Shown: piece after piece, positions 22,055-35,200 of the stretch
How the letters are laid out: the number at the start of each line of letters is the position of its first letter
Position numbering within the stretch: position 1 is the stretch's first letter
Assembly: GCA_026874595.1 (NCBI GenBank)
Contig: CM049322.1
Span: 55,798,386-55,862,385, forward strand
Length of the DNA stretch: 64,000 nucleotides
From: Sipunculus nudus
Lineage: Eukaryota > Annelida > Sipuncula > Golfingiida > Sipunculidae
Direction of reading: 5' to 3'
Notes under the pieces: model-generated
Database searches by the model: none
Seen by the model: the letters and a program-made list of their open reading frames with translations, nothing else
Told to the model about the DNA's origin: nothing
Program-made: the position numbers and the translations under genes

Positions 22055-22229
22055 TATAAAGGGATCCTCCGAATAACGTTCACTGACGGAACCGGATATT
22101 TTGCCGAATGTAAAGAGGTGCTATAGTAGAGAGCTAATGAATTTTGGGACCTGTTCATACTCACAACCTAAGGGTTTACACTGAATGGAATCAATACAAG
22201 TAAATAACACCAGTTTTGAACAATTATTA
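21834..22229 (+). repeat. Tandem duplication of a 172-bp unit separated by (TA)n
   Basis: Units at about 21834-22006 and 22058-22229 both run from AAAGGGATC-TCCGAATAACG to CAGTTTTGAACAATTATTA with a handful of differences. A (TA)n tract lies between and on both sides. No ORF spans it. Confidence 0.85.
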
Positions 22230-25059
22230 AATATATATACATATATATGTATAACTGTCTTTCCTGTCATTGTATTCATGAATGTATAACACCTAAGTTT
22301 TTAAACACCTTGTATATATGTAGGGATTACAAAATTTCAGTTTCCGCGATAACATCCAAAGAAGATTATCAAGAAGAGAATGTACAAATACTTGTGACAG
22401 ACAGGAAAATCCCGGCTGTGACAAAAAAAACTCTCACCAGGAGTTCGTATCGTGCTTAAATCAAACCCCCTGCAGCATCAGGGTCCGGTTGAATGCGATC
22501 CCAAGCATGAAAGTATGTGTTATGATTCTCATTAGTTCGAAAGCAGCAAAATACATGTTTGCAAACAACGACGGCCTTGGTAAAGCGATCACCTCAAAAT
22601 AACGACCAAATGTCCACGCTTCCTATTCTTTTCTCATTTCTCTTTAAATAGGAGTACGTTCAGACGACAACCTCGGAAATGCAACCACGTTTTCGTGGTC
22701 ACGTTTGTGGACGTAAGTTTGAGGTATCATTGTATATGCTTTTACTGGCTCTGTCCTTCTGAATACAAATTAACATAGCTACCAGAGCTCTGCTTATTGG
22801 AATGGGGCGGTATGCAAAGAGGAATATTAATATTTGATTGCATGAAAAATGAAGAGAAAATTGTACCATTGTTAAGCATTCTTCAGAGAAGCTCGTGGCT
22901 CATGTATGACAAGGGTTATTCTTATAAACTTTTAGAGTGTTTGTCTTCCTCTTTCCTGAGATACGTAGGAATAGGCTATTTATTCAATTGGCAGAACTTT
23001 TTTTTTGTAACTTAAGCTCATGGTCCATGTGTTATCAAGTATTCTAATTTGATAATCATCTAAACACTCTGTTTAACAAGAACAGACGAATGTCGCTGCA
23101 GAGAATTGCTTGTCAGTTTGTTCATATGGTTTCTTATTCCAATGGCTCTCCTACTACAAGTACCTACCAGTGTTAGTCAATTGGAAAACAATAATACTTT
23201 TTTTTCTTTTTCTTCTTTTGCCTGTAGGTGTCTTTGAAGTTAATAAGAATGAAGAGCAATTGTGAAAGTTATGCAAGCTTTGATTATGATTACAACATTG
23301 AATTTAATCCCGTCTTATTATAGATAACATTTGGACCTCGGGGCTTAAGCGAAAGCGTCCATTTGTTTTGAGTCACTCATTTGTTCTAACATGGAAAAGG
23401 ACATCATCGGCCTCTAAGATGTCCTACACAAATTATATACCAATTAAACCATATGGGCAAATGTATATTTTAATATGCATATTTATCCTTGAAACAGGAA
23501 AATAAGTTCACTTTCTATTGCTCTGTAAACATAAACTTGTCCGTTTATCAGGAAAGGTGCTTTTTCAATGTTTCTTCTTTCATTTACAATACCCAGTCAG
23601 TGTTGCTAATACCATTTTATTATGTCAATTTATAGATAGAGATATGAAAAGAACCGTATTCAATGACTGTTTTATTTCAACAAAGCAAATGTCAGTTCAC
23701 ACGCAGATTCATGTATCCGATTCAACAGGCAGGGCGGATACAACAACGGTTTTTTTTCATATAACGAGCTGGTCTTTAAAAGACACAGCATTGTTACTTC
23801 ATTAAACGCAAAAAAGCGTTGACACTACAGAGCCGATAGACAATATCTGCATAGAAATCACTAATGTACCATATACCCCGGATTCAAACAATGAGGCGTT
23901 TTAATTCTATTGGTCTAAAAAAATAAATATATTGTTATTCCATAACACATATTTAATTTTCAAATGATATACAGAAGGGATAATTCTACAACACATTGTG
24001 TTGAAAGATATATTTTGCGTTTGTTCTATCCATTGTTAAGTCTTAAATTTGGATTGAATTCTTTTGTCGAATTCAAACTTTTAAGCAACAATAACAATAA
24101 TGATGACTTGTAATGTTTATTGTTAAAGGTACCGTCTGAAATTCTCACCTGTCAGTATTATCTTACATGCCGCCTTATGCAGTACAGGCTGACAACGACG
24201 GAGGTATGGATTTTCATTTATTTTAAAAATCCTACAGAAAAAAAATAAAGTGTAAAAGTTATATAAACGATATGTCTCTTTCCATATTTATCGTAATTAA
24301 ATAAGTTAAGTCTGTAGATTTTAACACCTCTGTTAGTTTTACTTTTAGGAAGCACCTGTAGTAGAGTAATAGATTATAATCTAGCTGTATATATTTTGGT
24401 GTTAGCGAGTTGTAGTTATCCGTGCAAGGTCGATGGTCTTCCGACACCATCCGAGCCATCGATTTATTTATTATACCTAATAGTACGACCAATGTAAAAT
24501 TAATAAAACCGCGAATTCAATTAGAAGTTTGTAAAAAATATCCTCCAATTTCTTCACATGCTCTTTTCAATTAAATAATCTGATTTGCTGCATCCATTCC
24601 AGTCTAAGGTTCCGTAATATAATGTATAATATCTAACCAGTGTTAAGTATAACATCTCATCAATGTTAAACAGATTTTGCACCAAACTCTATCTTTCTGT
24701 CAGATTCACCTGAAATACAAAGTGGATTGAGAATTGCATTTGCTGGGTAATTTACAAATATATAATATTTTGGGTGTTCCTATGACGTAATGTTTTTAAA
24801 CCTTTACAGTAAAAACATGTAAGTATCAAGTAAAGCAATATCCGACCGAATTTTAATGAGAAAACGGACATAAAAATAACCATTACATTCAAAACAATTA
24901 CTAACAATTTCTGAAAAAAAGAGAGGAAATTGGTTGCTGTGTATTCAGAGATAGCGCTTTAATTCCTTTGACTCCTGATAATGAGCTGATAGAGTTATCT
25001 TAATTTGACTGACTCACATTGAGACAGAAACTTAAAAAAATGAGTAAACAAGTTCACTT
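22230..25059. other. Intergenic AT-rich sequence, no supported gene
   Basis: Small frames exist (for example 22247-22459, 22797-23015, 23518-23805), but none shows a domain, a signal peptide or paired splice sites I could defend. I see no repeat termini here. Confidence 0.35.
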
Positions 25060-25560
25060 TTAGCTCAGCTGACTGAAGGTCAACTGAGATATAGGAATGG
25101 CGCTTTGTCCGTCGTCCGTCCGGTCGACCGGCCGTCCGTGAGCATGGCACAAATCGTAACCGCTAAGCCTAGAAACATGAAAATGAACATCCAGGTAGGG
25201 TAATATAAAATTAGGTCACTGCGACCTTTGTCCTCCGAGCTTAGGGACTCGTCAGTAGCCCCAGATTAATCAAAATATTGATAGCAAATGTCTTGATATT
25301 TCATGCATGGTTTTTCATTAATCTTGCCTTGATTATTGGTCATGATCAGATTTGTCAGTTCCCCAAACTGGTGGTGCCAGCCTTTTCTCCTTATTTTACA
25401 TTTTTTTCTGTTTTTGAGGCCAACAAATAACAGCAGTTTTGTCAGTTTGTCAGCTGTGGTTACATCCAGTGTTATGAAATCCTGTTTATTGACTATGGCT
25501 GGTTTCTTCAGTTCCTGAAGACTGGTGGCGCCACCTGTTTTTTTCTATCTTAATGCATTA
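25060..25560 (-). repeat. Dispersed repeat family R1, copy 3 (inverted)
   Basis: It starts TTTTAGCTCAGCTGACTGAA, then a GTCAACTGAG-ATATAGGAATGGCGC stretch, clustered GTCCGTCCGG words, ACAAATCGTAACCGCTAAG, AATTAGGTCACTGCGACC and CCTCCGAGCT. It continues to CTGGTGGCGCCACC. This is the reverse complement of the order at 9060-9490. Confidence 0.7.
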
Positions 25561-26569
25561 TCCCCTTTATTTGGAGCCAAATTATATTGTTACTATCAGA
25601 TTCACAAATATGGTTTCATCTGTGTCCTGAAAGTGTTTTTTTAAGGGCTCCGCTTGAATAAGCAGATACCCTATATTAATCATCCTGTCCGTCCGTTCGT
25701 CCTTTCGTATCTGTGTATGTCCGTCAAATAATTTCCTGATGATTACTCCAATTTAGATTGACATATGAATTTTCAACTTAGCTCATATATGGCCATATGG
25801 TCACAGGATCCAATTCTTTATAAAGTTTATTGAAGTCTAGGCGATAGGTGCAAATTACAAATAGAATCGCTCAGTTAAAGCATGAAATTTGGATTAATTA
25901 TCCTTGAGCTATACTGGATATGTTCAAGGGTGGAGCTAATGGATACGGAAACCGTTGCTAAGAAACCCATTGACCCTAGCAACGAGCCATTTAAACATGT
26001 CTAATCCATTCCGAAAGGATGATTCTATGTGTTTTAGCATCAAATCTATCTTAAGACATGTATCAGAGCCACTATTAGTGTCAACAGAAAAATGATAGCA
26101 TTTCTTTGTTGCTAGGCAAAGGATAAACCATACCAACTGTCCATTTATAGCTTAATTGACTTTTTGTAAATGATGTATCGACCTTAAACTGCCTAAAAGC
26201 TAACAGAGGAGATATCCAGAAATATTTGGGTATATTATAATCTGTGAAATTGTGAAAATGTGAAAATTCATAACATATTTAGTTGCTTAGAAACCTATTC
26301 ACCATTGCAAGAAGCCGTGTACACATTGTAAAAATCCCAGCATATGGGATTCATTTATCACGGTCTTAACATTTGAACTTAATACAAAACTCAAACAACT
26401 TTCTTATCAATATAATGCCTACTTCCTGAAATCAGAGAAGGTGATGGCATTGAACACCATACATCAAATAAAATTAATGTTGATAGACAATACATTAAAA
26501 CAACCGGCTCTTTTTGGTCTCAGCAAAATATTTTGCCACCATGAACAGTCTTAAGTTATTCACCGTATT
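25561..26569. other. Intergenic sequence with a second GTCCGT-rich repeat fragment
   Basis: CCTGTCCGTCCGTTCGTCC at about 25684 and GGTCACAGGATCCAATTC near 25800 look like fragments of another common dispersed repeat. No gene is supported. Confidence 0.35.
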
Positions 26570-28090
26570 TAGGCATTGTTACACTCTCATGTACATGTGC
26601 AATAGGCAGTGCATTTTAAGTGCGCTTGTACACATTTGCAGTCTCTACATCTGCTCCTTCATTGACACTTCAGCAGCTCACGACAGGATACACTGGCTTC
26701 CGGTAGGTTTGTCCACAGGGCCTCCACTGTTCTGGGCAGTCCGTCCCCAGTAGTGCCCACCTAACAATGCTAGATCTCCTAATATGTTGCTATCAGGCAG
26801 CCCTGGTGGGAGGAAGGGCTGACATTTGACGCCATTTTCGTGTGAAGAGGAGCTTCTGGCTTCCTTGTGGAAGGTTCATGTTGCTGTCCTATCAGAGAAG
26901 GATGAAAAGTCCTCTAAGGAATCCTCAGTCTCTTCAAATATTTCTTCTGGAGCACTGTGCAGCTCATAGAAGGCTCCAGTGAGTTCATCTTCTGTCTCCC
27001 ACACTGACCATGCAGTCTTCTGTCCAACTTGGGCATTCTGGCACACAGTGTCGCAGCCCGTAGAAGTATGGAACACCGGAAGTGCCAAGGATTATGAGAA
27101 ACCAGGGATGCACTTCTTTCATGAGCTGGGATATAGTGAAAGTTCTTTCCACTTTCCAATGCAATCCAGAGGTCTATTCTTCCTAGCTGTACAGTAGCCA
27201 CTTCTAGAAGAACTACATCAGTATCTACTGTCCGAATGAGGATCTTGTGAAATCCCTGACTGACGGCTTCAGCAACATGTACCATGAGCCTTGAATCCGC
27301 TTTTTCGTGATTGCAGGGAGTAATCTGGTAAAAATACCCGCATGCGTTCTTTAAAAATGATATGATTATATCCATGATTCGATCATATGAGGCTGACACA
27401 TCAAAGGCATAAAGGCAATCGACCAAGTGTTGTTCTCTCGTAATTGCATTGACATTAAGTCCTATATAGACGGGTAGTGGCATCTCCCGATCTTTGCCGT
27501 GATAGTCATGTGGTAATTTTCCATAGTCTCGCCACCTCTTGATGAAGTTAAACTATAACAGCTGACCTGTGGTGAGCACTGGTTGACTGAGGTTCTTGTT
27601 GCATGTCTGATCCGTAATATTTGACCCATTGATGACCATCCTGACAAGCGACAGAAGTGACCGAGGCACGGATTCCACCTCCCTGTTCTGGTCAAACAAC
27701 CCTGAGAATGTTACTTTTTTTGTTTAAAAATGTCATGTCAGATCGAGTTTGAAATTTAGGTCATCCTGACACTCTGTTGATCTCTATCAGTCTGGTAGTC
27801 CTGTGTAAAAGGATAGGCTTTCACTTCTGGTAGATGCATGGGGATTTGGTCTTTAAGGTTCTTATTGTTTACGCGTGTGGTAACATCCACACCAAGCTAA
27901 TCTAGTCTCTCTGTGCACTTAACTTCGCCAAAAGAGCCCCCTCTAGGATCGCATGTGCACATTTTCGCACACGGTTATCTAACTGAAATGTGCAGACTTC
28001 GTGACGTTTCTCCTTTGAGGTTTCTGGTTTGGAATAAAAGAAACACACAGTGGTTCCAGTGCCCACATGTGCGCCGGTATCTAACTTCAA
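26570..28090 (-). pseudogene. Broken ORF of a repeat-borne protein family (nuclease-like acidic motifs, Cys-rich C-terminus)
   Basis: Pieces of one protein are spread over three frames in the right order. The first piece (28090-27902) contains LDNRVRKCAHAILEGALLAK. A middle piece around 27700-27490 (VPRSLLSLVRMVINGSNI) is broken by an in-frame TAG at 27553-27555. The 27483-26914 frame carries NHEKADSRLMVHV and IRTVDTDVVLL. A frameshift near 27088 then leads to ALPVFHTSTGCDTVCQNAQV and KTAWSVWE, and finally to decayed HYWGRT and a Cys-rich end (CRDCKCVQAHLKC) near 26600. This motif series belongs to an unnamed family found many times per genome in molluscs, corals and sponges. The E-AD/DTD residues suggest a PIN/FEN1-like nuclease fold, which is inference. 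The stop and frameshift make it non-functional. Confidence 0.7.
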
Positions 28091-28586
28091 ATATCAGGAT
28101 TTATACCACTTCACATTCTGTTCCTTAAGTTCGTTGTAATTGTTCATTGGGGTAAATTGATTGATGCTCTCAGCAATTGTTTTATAGTCTGCATCATGGG
28201 ACATGTCAATTGTTCTTTGCTGTCTAGTTAACAAAGAACGAATTTCGACCAGTCAGTTGTCTGGGTAGTTATTGCTGAGAGGCTCGCGACTCCTGAGCAT
28301 GCACCGGTGGGTAAGTTTAAAACCACAGCAATCTCCCACCACCAGTTTGTAGCTACACATCTACACTACCATCTCTGAAAGATCGAAACAATTCATGGAT
28401 TTAGATTCGATAAAATCGCAAGAGCATGTATAACCTATTAATTATTATTGTTCTCTAAAAATAGGCCAACAATATTTGACAGGTTAGAAAAGTCAACATG
28501 GTGATACATTCAGATAAATGCGTTGCCCAGCAATCAATATAAAACCATGAATCCTTGACCTGTGCTCCAGAGTGATGATATGTTTT
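28091..28586. other. Unique sequence to the left of the duplicated segment
   Basis: No feature supported. Similarity to the second copy begins sharply at 28587. Confidence 0.4.
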
Positions 28587-29044
28587 TATGTGCGCACATT
28601 TTGTGTACTTTATATCGTCTAAATAAAAATCCTTAACTTTGGACTAAGGACGGGCTCTTTAGATATAATAAGAGGCGCTCGACAGGTGGTAAAATGCATA
28701 GTTTAATTTTATACCAAACTGATAGGTTAGGCAGAGAGAGTGTAGCCGGTCGCCGTTGCATTCAATCTAGCATATTTCTGATGAAAATCCTAACGACAAT
28801 GTTGTACCATGGGAAATTTGATGGGCATTTGATGTCAATTGCTTACATTGCTTTTCTCATTGCTTTGAATTAAAAATGAATAATACAGAATATCTTCCAG
28901 AATCTCCTTACGGGCACACCTGTACAAAGAGCACCTGCTATTAACGTCCACTTATTGGCAGTCCCTTGAATGAAGGTGATGAAATCTATAACCTGCCTTA
29001 TAATGACACCTCTCTATTGCGGGAAAAATATCCGGTCCCATTAC

Positions 29045-29668
29045 TGTCCGTAATTTGGAGGTTATAGAGTATTTTATTCTAGGACATGTGCTGTTAGTGT
29101 TCGTAATTTGGAGATTATAGCGTACTTTATTCTAGGACATGAGCCGTTAGGATCCATAATGTGGAGGTTATAGCATTCTTTACTCTAGGACATGTGCCGT
29201 TAAGATCCTAAATTAGGAGGTGATAGAGTACTTGTTCTAGGATATGTGTCGTTAGTGTCCGTAATTTTGAGGTTATAGTGTACTTTATTCTATTACATTT
29301 GCCATGAGGGTCCGTAATTTGGAGGTTATAGAGTACTTTATTCTATGGCAAGTGCCATTAGGGTCCGTAATTTGGAGATTATAGAGTACTTATTCCTTGA
29401 CATGTGCAGTTAGGGTCCGTAATTAGGAGGTAATATAATACTTATACCAGGACATTTGCCGTTAGGGTCCGTAATTAAGAGGTTATAGAGTACTTTATTC
29501 TAGGGCATGTGCCGTTAGGGTCCATAATTTGGAGATTATAGAGTACTTATTCTTTGACATGTGCCGTTAGGGTCCGTAATTTTGAGGTTATAGTGTACTT
29601 TATTCTATTACATTTACCATGAGGGTCCGTAATTTGGAGGTTATAGTGTACTTTATTTTAGAAGTTGT
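29045..29668 (+). repeat. 53-bp minisatellite, copy A (about 12 units)
   Basis: The unit reads approximately GGTCCGTAATTTGGAGGTTA followed by TAGAGTACTTTATTCTAGGA and CATGTGCCGTTAG. Units differ by point changes and 1-2 base indels. The homologous array in copy B has about 8 units. Confidence 0.9.
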
Positions 29669-30861
29669 GTCGCTTGAATCAACAGCCTGTGAAGCATGTG
29701 TAGCCTCTACCTTACCCCATCCCATTATTTGTGAGTGAAAATATGCATTCTCCCTGTATTTACATGGTAATAAAAATTGTGTTCTAAAAATGAAACTCAA
29801 CTGAATTCTCTCTCGCTATTCATTTGTACATATTAGCTTTATTAAGCATTATTTATTTACTGTAAGGTTATGATCAGTACAACATGATACCTTATCATAG
29901 TCACCAAAGATTAAGACAGTGTCAAACGTAAGACAACATCATGCTGTATTGTCACAGCTGTAAAAGAAACAGAGTAAGATTTGAAAAACAACTACACATA
30001 AAATATCAAATGAATGTTTAGTAAACTGCAGTACAAGTAAAAACTATCGAATCCTGCTGAACACAGAATAAACACTGTAATTTCATGTTCACCAAATCAA
30101 TTGGATAAAATGTGTCCATTTCATTACGGAGAATGGCTATATGAAATGAACACAGGACAGTCAACATAAAACTTAGTGAAAACTTTCTACCACGAACCTG
30201 TCCTTATATTTATGCAAAATATCATATTTGGTTAAAACTTCTCGCATCAATAATGAACTCATCAGACGTTATGACATTTGTTTTTTGTCATTATTAGAAA
30301 CAGGCAAACTGCGAGTAGTGTGCTAATCTGGTTCTAAAATAAGACCCTTAGTAATCACTGATGTATATTTGTAACAAATGGTTTAATCAACTTCAGATGT
30401 TTATAGCCTTTTCTTACATGTGTGTTTCAGTAAATGCACAAAAATATATATATTTCACAATGCCTTGGTACAACAATTTAAAATCGTTTGTTAGGTAAAC
30501 TCATATTTTATCTTCATTTATTATTAAGCCTCCGTTATCTCATTCTCAATATATGTTCAATGTTTGTAATATGCTAACAACATATAGCGATTCACTGAAT
30601 TGTTTCCAATATCGAGTGTTCAAAGCTGTACATGTGTTGAGAAGTTAGTCGAAATAATTGTTTGAAAGCTATCACTGATATTTTCAAAAATACCCCCATT
30701 AATCAAAATGATATCGTAATTGATGGATAAAAAATGAATTAAAAAATTAGCAACGATATAAACAGTTTATATCTTGTTCATATTCAAGAGGTGATTGGCA
30801 CCTCTGCAATCTAATCCGTTTAACTGTGATCCCAATTTGTGATTTTAGTAAAGTTCACTAC

Positions 30862-30865
<4 letters not shown>
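29669..30865. other. Unannotated part of duplicated segment A
   Basis: No ORF, terminal repeat or RNA gene supported. The counterpart is 52647-53790. Confidence 0.35.

Positions 30866-30892
<27 letters not shown>
30866..30892. repeat. (TA)n microsatellite
   Basis: Short TA run with a slightly longer counterpart at 53791-53822. Confidence 0.85.
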
Positions 30893-30897
<5 letters not shown>

Positions 30898-31787
30898 ATA
30901 ATTATTTTTCATATAGCTCTTTAAGGCGGAGAACCCTTTGATCAATGGCATAACATATATATGTTTTTGTAACATATCATAATGCTTTGAAGCATTTTTC
31001 TGTTTGCAATATGTCTTGGTTCAAGTTAGTAAATAAATCTAAATATCTATAGTCAATAGTCAATTCTAGATAAATCTAATGATTGTCAACCTACATTATA
31101 CACACAACCCTTTCTCAGGCGTGCAGCTCTTGGTCACAGCCTCTGCCTAATAGGCACTGTTTGTTCCACCTCCAGGCATGTGGTCGGCTATTAGTTGTCA
31201 CCTTCAGTCAATGCATGGTGCCTAGTGCCCGCAGGGCGATGACAGCATCCAGCATGAACTTATCACTATTAACGGTGTTTCAATATATATAATAAAACAC
31301 TTTAGGCCTCACCTGTTTCTGTTTAAGTAAGAGTAGTATCAGAAATGAAAAAATCATTATTCCATTTTTAGGGTCCTATACCTATTACTATTTAAGGTTA
31401 AAGTCTTTTTTGTAATTTTATTCTGTTATTACAGCTTTGAAAACCTGTCAGTTATTATTTTTATTACCACAAATCACATGATACTGTTACCCCATCATTA
31501 ATACTCCTCCCTGATATAAGGTTTATTTCCTTGAAAGTTCACGGAATTTGAACCACGTGACCGTAAACGGCATGGGTCTAATCTTCGCATACCCGGGGCT
31601 GACCTTTATCAGCAACCAATCTTAATGCATAAACATATAAACATTAAATAAATCTAACTAATTCTGTCGAGAATATATGATATATAAATCTATATATCAT
31701 ATACATAGAGGCTCTTAGCTTTTATTATATAATTATATATACATCTATTATTTATATACATTTATTTATACATTTAAACATATATAT
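30893..31787. other. Unannotated part of duplicated segment A
   Basis: A 69-codon frame (31083-31292) is kept in copy B (54014-54223), but the surrounding noncoding sequence is equally conserved, so this is no evidence of coding. Its AGTTCATGCTGG/TGCTGTCAT words recur loosely near 35640. Confidence 0.35.
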
Positions 31788-31942
31788 TGTTACGGAATCA
31801 TTTGGCTCAAAGAAAATATTTTGACGATCCGGCATTCGAACCCCTGTCGGTGGCGCACATGCCTGGCGTTCCAACCACTTCGCTAGAAAAGCAAGCTTTA
31901 CTAGCGAGAAAGTTCGGTCCGCTTTTTTGTCACCCCATAACA
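31788..31942 (-). mobile_element. 155-bp tRNA-containing element with LTR-like termini, copy A
   Basis: On the minus strand it starts TGTTATGGGGTGACA and ends CCGTAACA. These match the termini of the 687-bp LTR at 10940 (TGTTACGGGGTGACA ... CCGTAACA). Between them is a tRNA-like unit with A box TAGCGAAGTGGTTGGAACGC and B box GGGTTCGAATGCC. A 4-bp ATAT flank on each side may be a target duplication. It has no coding capacity. Confidence 0.6.
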
Positions 31943-32009
31943 ATATGTATGCATATACATTATTTATATATATTTATACATATACATATATGTATTTCTT
32001 ATATATTTG

Positions 32010-32165
32010 TATTGATGGAAATGGTATACACAGAATAGTCGGTTAATACCGATGGGAATCAAACCTACGATCTGCCGATTTCCGGTGCGGCTGCCTTAAC
32101 CACTTACATCTGCACACTTTCATAGGAACAGGCAAGGTGACGTCACGGCATTGACGTCATAGTCT
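32010..32165 (-). repeat. tRNA-headed SINE, family S2, copy 3
   Basis: Read on the minus strand it has the leader GTGGGTGAGACTATGACGTCA, a second GTGACGTCAC, A box TAAGTGGTTAAGGC, B box AGGTTTGATTCCC, and a tail complementary to TGGAAATGGTATACACAGA. It matches 21315-21830. The leader holds two cAMP-response-element-like TGACGTCA palindromes. Confidence 0.7.
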
Positions 32166-32179
32166 CACCCACTACATGG

Positions 32180-32182
<3 letters not shown>

Positions 32183-32221
<39 letters not shown>
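32183..32221. repeat. (TA)n microsatellite at the site that gained the palindromic insertion in copy B
   Basis: Plain TA run in copy A. The homologous position in copy B (55111-55466) is split by about 275 bp of foreign sequence. Confidence 0.85.
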
Positions 32222-32223
<2 letters not shown>

Positions 32224-35200
32224 TGTTATATTTAAGAGTCTCAGGTTAAACAGAAACTTTAGTGAAATCAAAGCTGATGCACACAGGTATCCTTGCGATT
32301 TGTCATGCTGTGGCATATGGCAATGTGAGTCTTATTGTACAGCCTCAAATGCGACAGCTGTTACAACCAATGCATTCAATAAAACACTTGCCAATTAAAC
32401 ATTGTGTTGTAGACACAAAAGACAGAAAAAGTTCGTTCGACACATTTGCCTTCTCCACTCAATAGTCTGCTAAAGTTGTCCAACACGTGCCAGCTATGTA
32501 TAAAATCTATAATCAGAAAAATAAAAAAATTATAATATTCATTTTCGTGAATAAAATTTTTTTTGTGATTGAACGAGGGCACGACATTTCAAGTGTGGTT
32601 ATGATGCGTGTCTACAAAGTTGATTTTTAAACTTTTGTATGCCTTTGAGCAGAAGAAAGAGACAAAACTTCGGCTGTGTCGAGTCTGCTTTTCATTCAGC
32701 GCCCAATAATCATTGATTCCACAATACCTCTTCGAAATTTATAATTATCAATAAACTAGTTGGTCCCAATAACACGACTTTTGAATATAGCACACAGTAT
32801 GTTTAAACTGATTTTCTTACAAGCATATCCTGCACACTGACGTGGAAATGCAATACGGTATATTTTGTTAGTTTATTTTTATCTCAACACATACCATGAA
32901 CGTGAAATCGGAGACATCTTTCAATATACAAAGGTCTCATATATTTTATATTAGCTAAATTAACAAGACATACATATCGAGTAAGACTGATGAAAAACAT
33001 GTATTTTTTATTAAATGTTATAATGTTTGATATTCTTTACTATCACGTAACCATATATTTTCAATCAAGGCCAAATATAATCAGGTATATTGATAAAGAA
33101 TTATGAGCAAAATAACCCCAAACTTTAACGACTCTCCCGCTCGTCAGTTTTGATGCACACAAGGAAGCTTGAGTTAGCATGATAAAAGCATGATAGCATT
33201 AACTACAGAAATGATATCCGCTTTTCAGACGTAAAAAATAATTATTCAGATTAATTGATTACAAATCTAAAGAATATATGTATATGATTCCCTACTGTGT
33301 TGCAAAGAATGATGTTTTGTAGTTACAGAATAAGTATACATATTAAGAAATATGAATTTGGTCTTCACTTTTGACTTCATCTGCCCAAGATTACCTAATC
33401 TTGATACAAATTTATTGTGTATTCGTTCAAACAAACAAAAGTTTATTTTCCATTCTTATCTTCTTTTCTTCACTGCCATTTGTCCAGTTCTAATGAAATG
33501 CCGTGCTTTATTAAATAGATCAATGTATCAGTCGCTTTATAAGTGATTCATTGTCGATCAATTATAATATATTATGAACCAGATCAGGGGTTTTATGTTT
33601 AATTAATCTTGAAGAACATCCCACCAACAGCAGAAAGACACGCGTGGAGTATCTTTGCGCACTTTTATTTCACCGAGGTGACAGTTTCTTATCTTAACCC
33701 ATTCGGGCAATTGTCTCCCCTGCAGCCGCATTATTCATTCGCTTACATCGATTGAATAAATTCTGTAAACATCAGATATTGGATTTCAACATTTCAACTC
33801 TTTTCTTCAATATACACGCTAATGATGGGCATAGTGCTTACGGAGCATAGTAGGCGGAGAATACAGACTTGTCTCGCAGCTGCATACGGCCCCGGCCAAA
33901 ATGGATAATGTGATGCATCAGTATATCAATCAAAACTTGAACAGTATCGATTCCGCATTGGTGCTATGGCCTCTCGTGGCGTGCTGATGAATCTATCAAT
34001 TTCAGCCAGTGATACTTAAAAACCATTTGTTAATTTAAAGACGATTTCTTTAGTCACACTACAGTGAATCCGTCTTCTACAAATCCACCGAAATATGAGA
34101 CTCTTTCCTTTTTTAGTCTGATCATAAATAGAAGAATCCGATAAGTTATAAGTCGTGATAGGGGTGTTCCTATTCGGTGACGTTACCATCATATGAAAAA
34201 TGTATGTGCATATACTTTTACATTTATTCATTGCGTGGCAAAATATATAATGAACCTGTCGTGAATCCAAATCCAAATACACTCTACCAAATACCTTGCG
34301 TACGGGCACATATGATCTCCGTTAAACATTATCAAAATGTAAGTTTCTTTATATGATATATGACGAAATGTTAAAAAGTTTAAGGAAGATAACCATCTAA
34401 AGCCTGTATGTTTAATCACCACATATTGTTAAAACTTCAAGATATTCATGTTTTTTTCACTTTTCTTAAAACTCAGTAAATATATTTTGGAAAAGAACAT
34501 AAATTCAATGGAAGAAGACTCACCTATCTCCATAATCAGTTGCATAGCTCATTGACACATTAAAGTTCCCATGAGTGCACATGTTTATTGAAACAATAAA
34601 ATGGAAACCACAAATAAATTAATGTTCACATTAAGGAAATATTTACTGAAGACAAGTTTTAACAATATGCTAATATATGTGTAATATTATCTATTTTAAT
34701 TCCTATTTCTTGGAACAAGTATTGCCATCGGTTGTTCAGAGTGATCAAAAACACCGCTAACCACGTTACGTATAAAACAAAATTCTGACGAAAAGATATC
34801 AGGAATTTTAAAGATGCATTTATAGATTAGATCTTCATAAGGATTTTTAATAAGCGCATCTGATTGTTCTTAAATTTCCAGACCAAATAACACCGTAATA
34901 TGACGGGATTAAGCACAGTAGAGAAAGAAAATTATTACAAATGACAACAGTGTCTTCATCGTGAACAATATGTGGATTGAAGTGCCTGAAGCTTCTACAC
35001 CTGCCTTATATATGTTATACAGATGATTATGCATGATAATATTCAAGAACCGCCCTTTACATAATGATAGATCTCTTGTGATTACTTTGATATCATTAGT
35101 TTTTACCAGAAAGTAAATTAAAGGACAATTAAGCCGCCCCGAGCGGAGCTATTATGGTATTTTTCTTTTAATTAATCTTTCAGGAATTCCCACATAAGAT

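Noticed and set aside
29000-29700. CRISPR-like regular spacing in the 53-bp array
   Set aside because: The whole unit is repeated with no unique spacers, and the genome is eukaryotic. It is a minisatellite.
34228-34422. 64-codon minus-strand frame conserved in the two duplicates
   Set aside because: Conservation is explained by the recent duplication, and the frame has no recognisable features.
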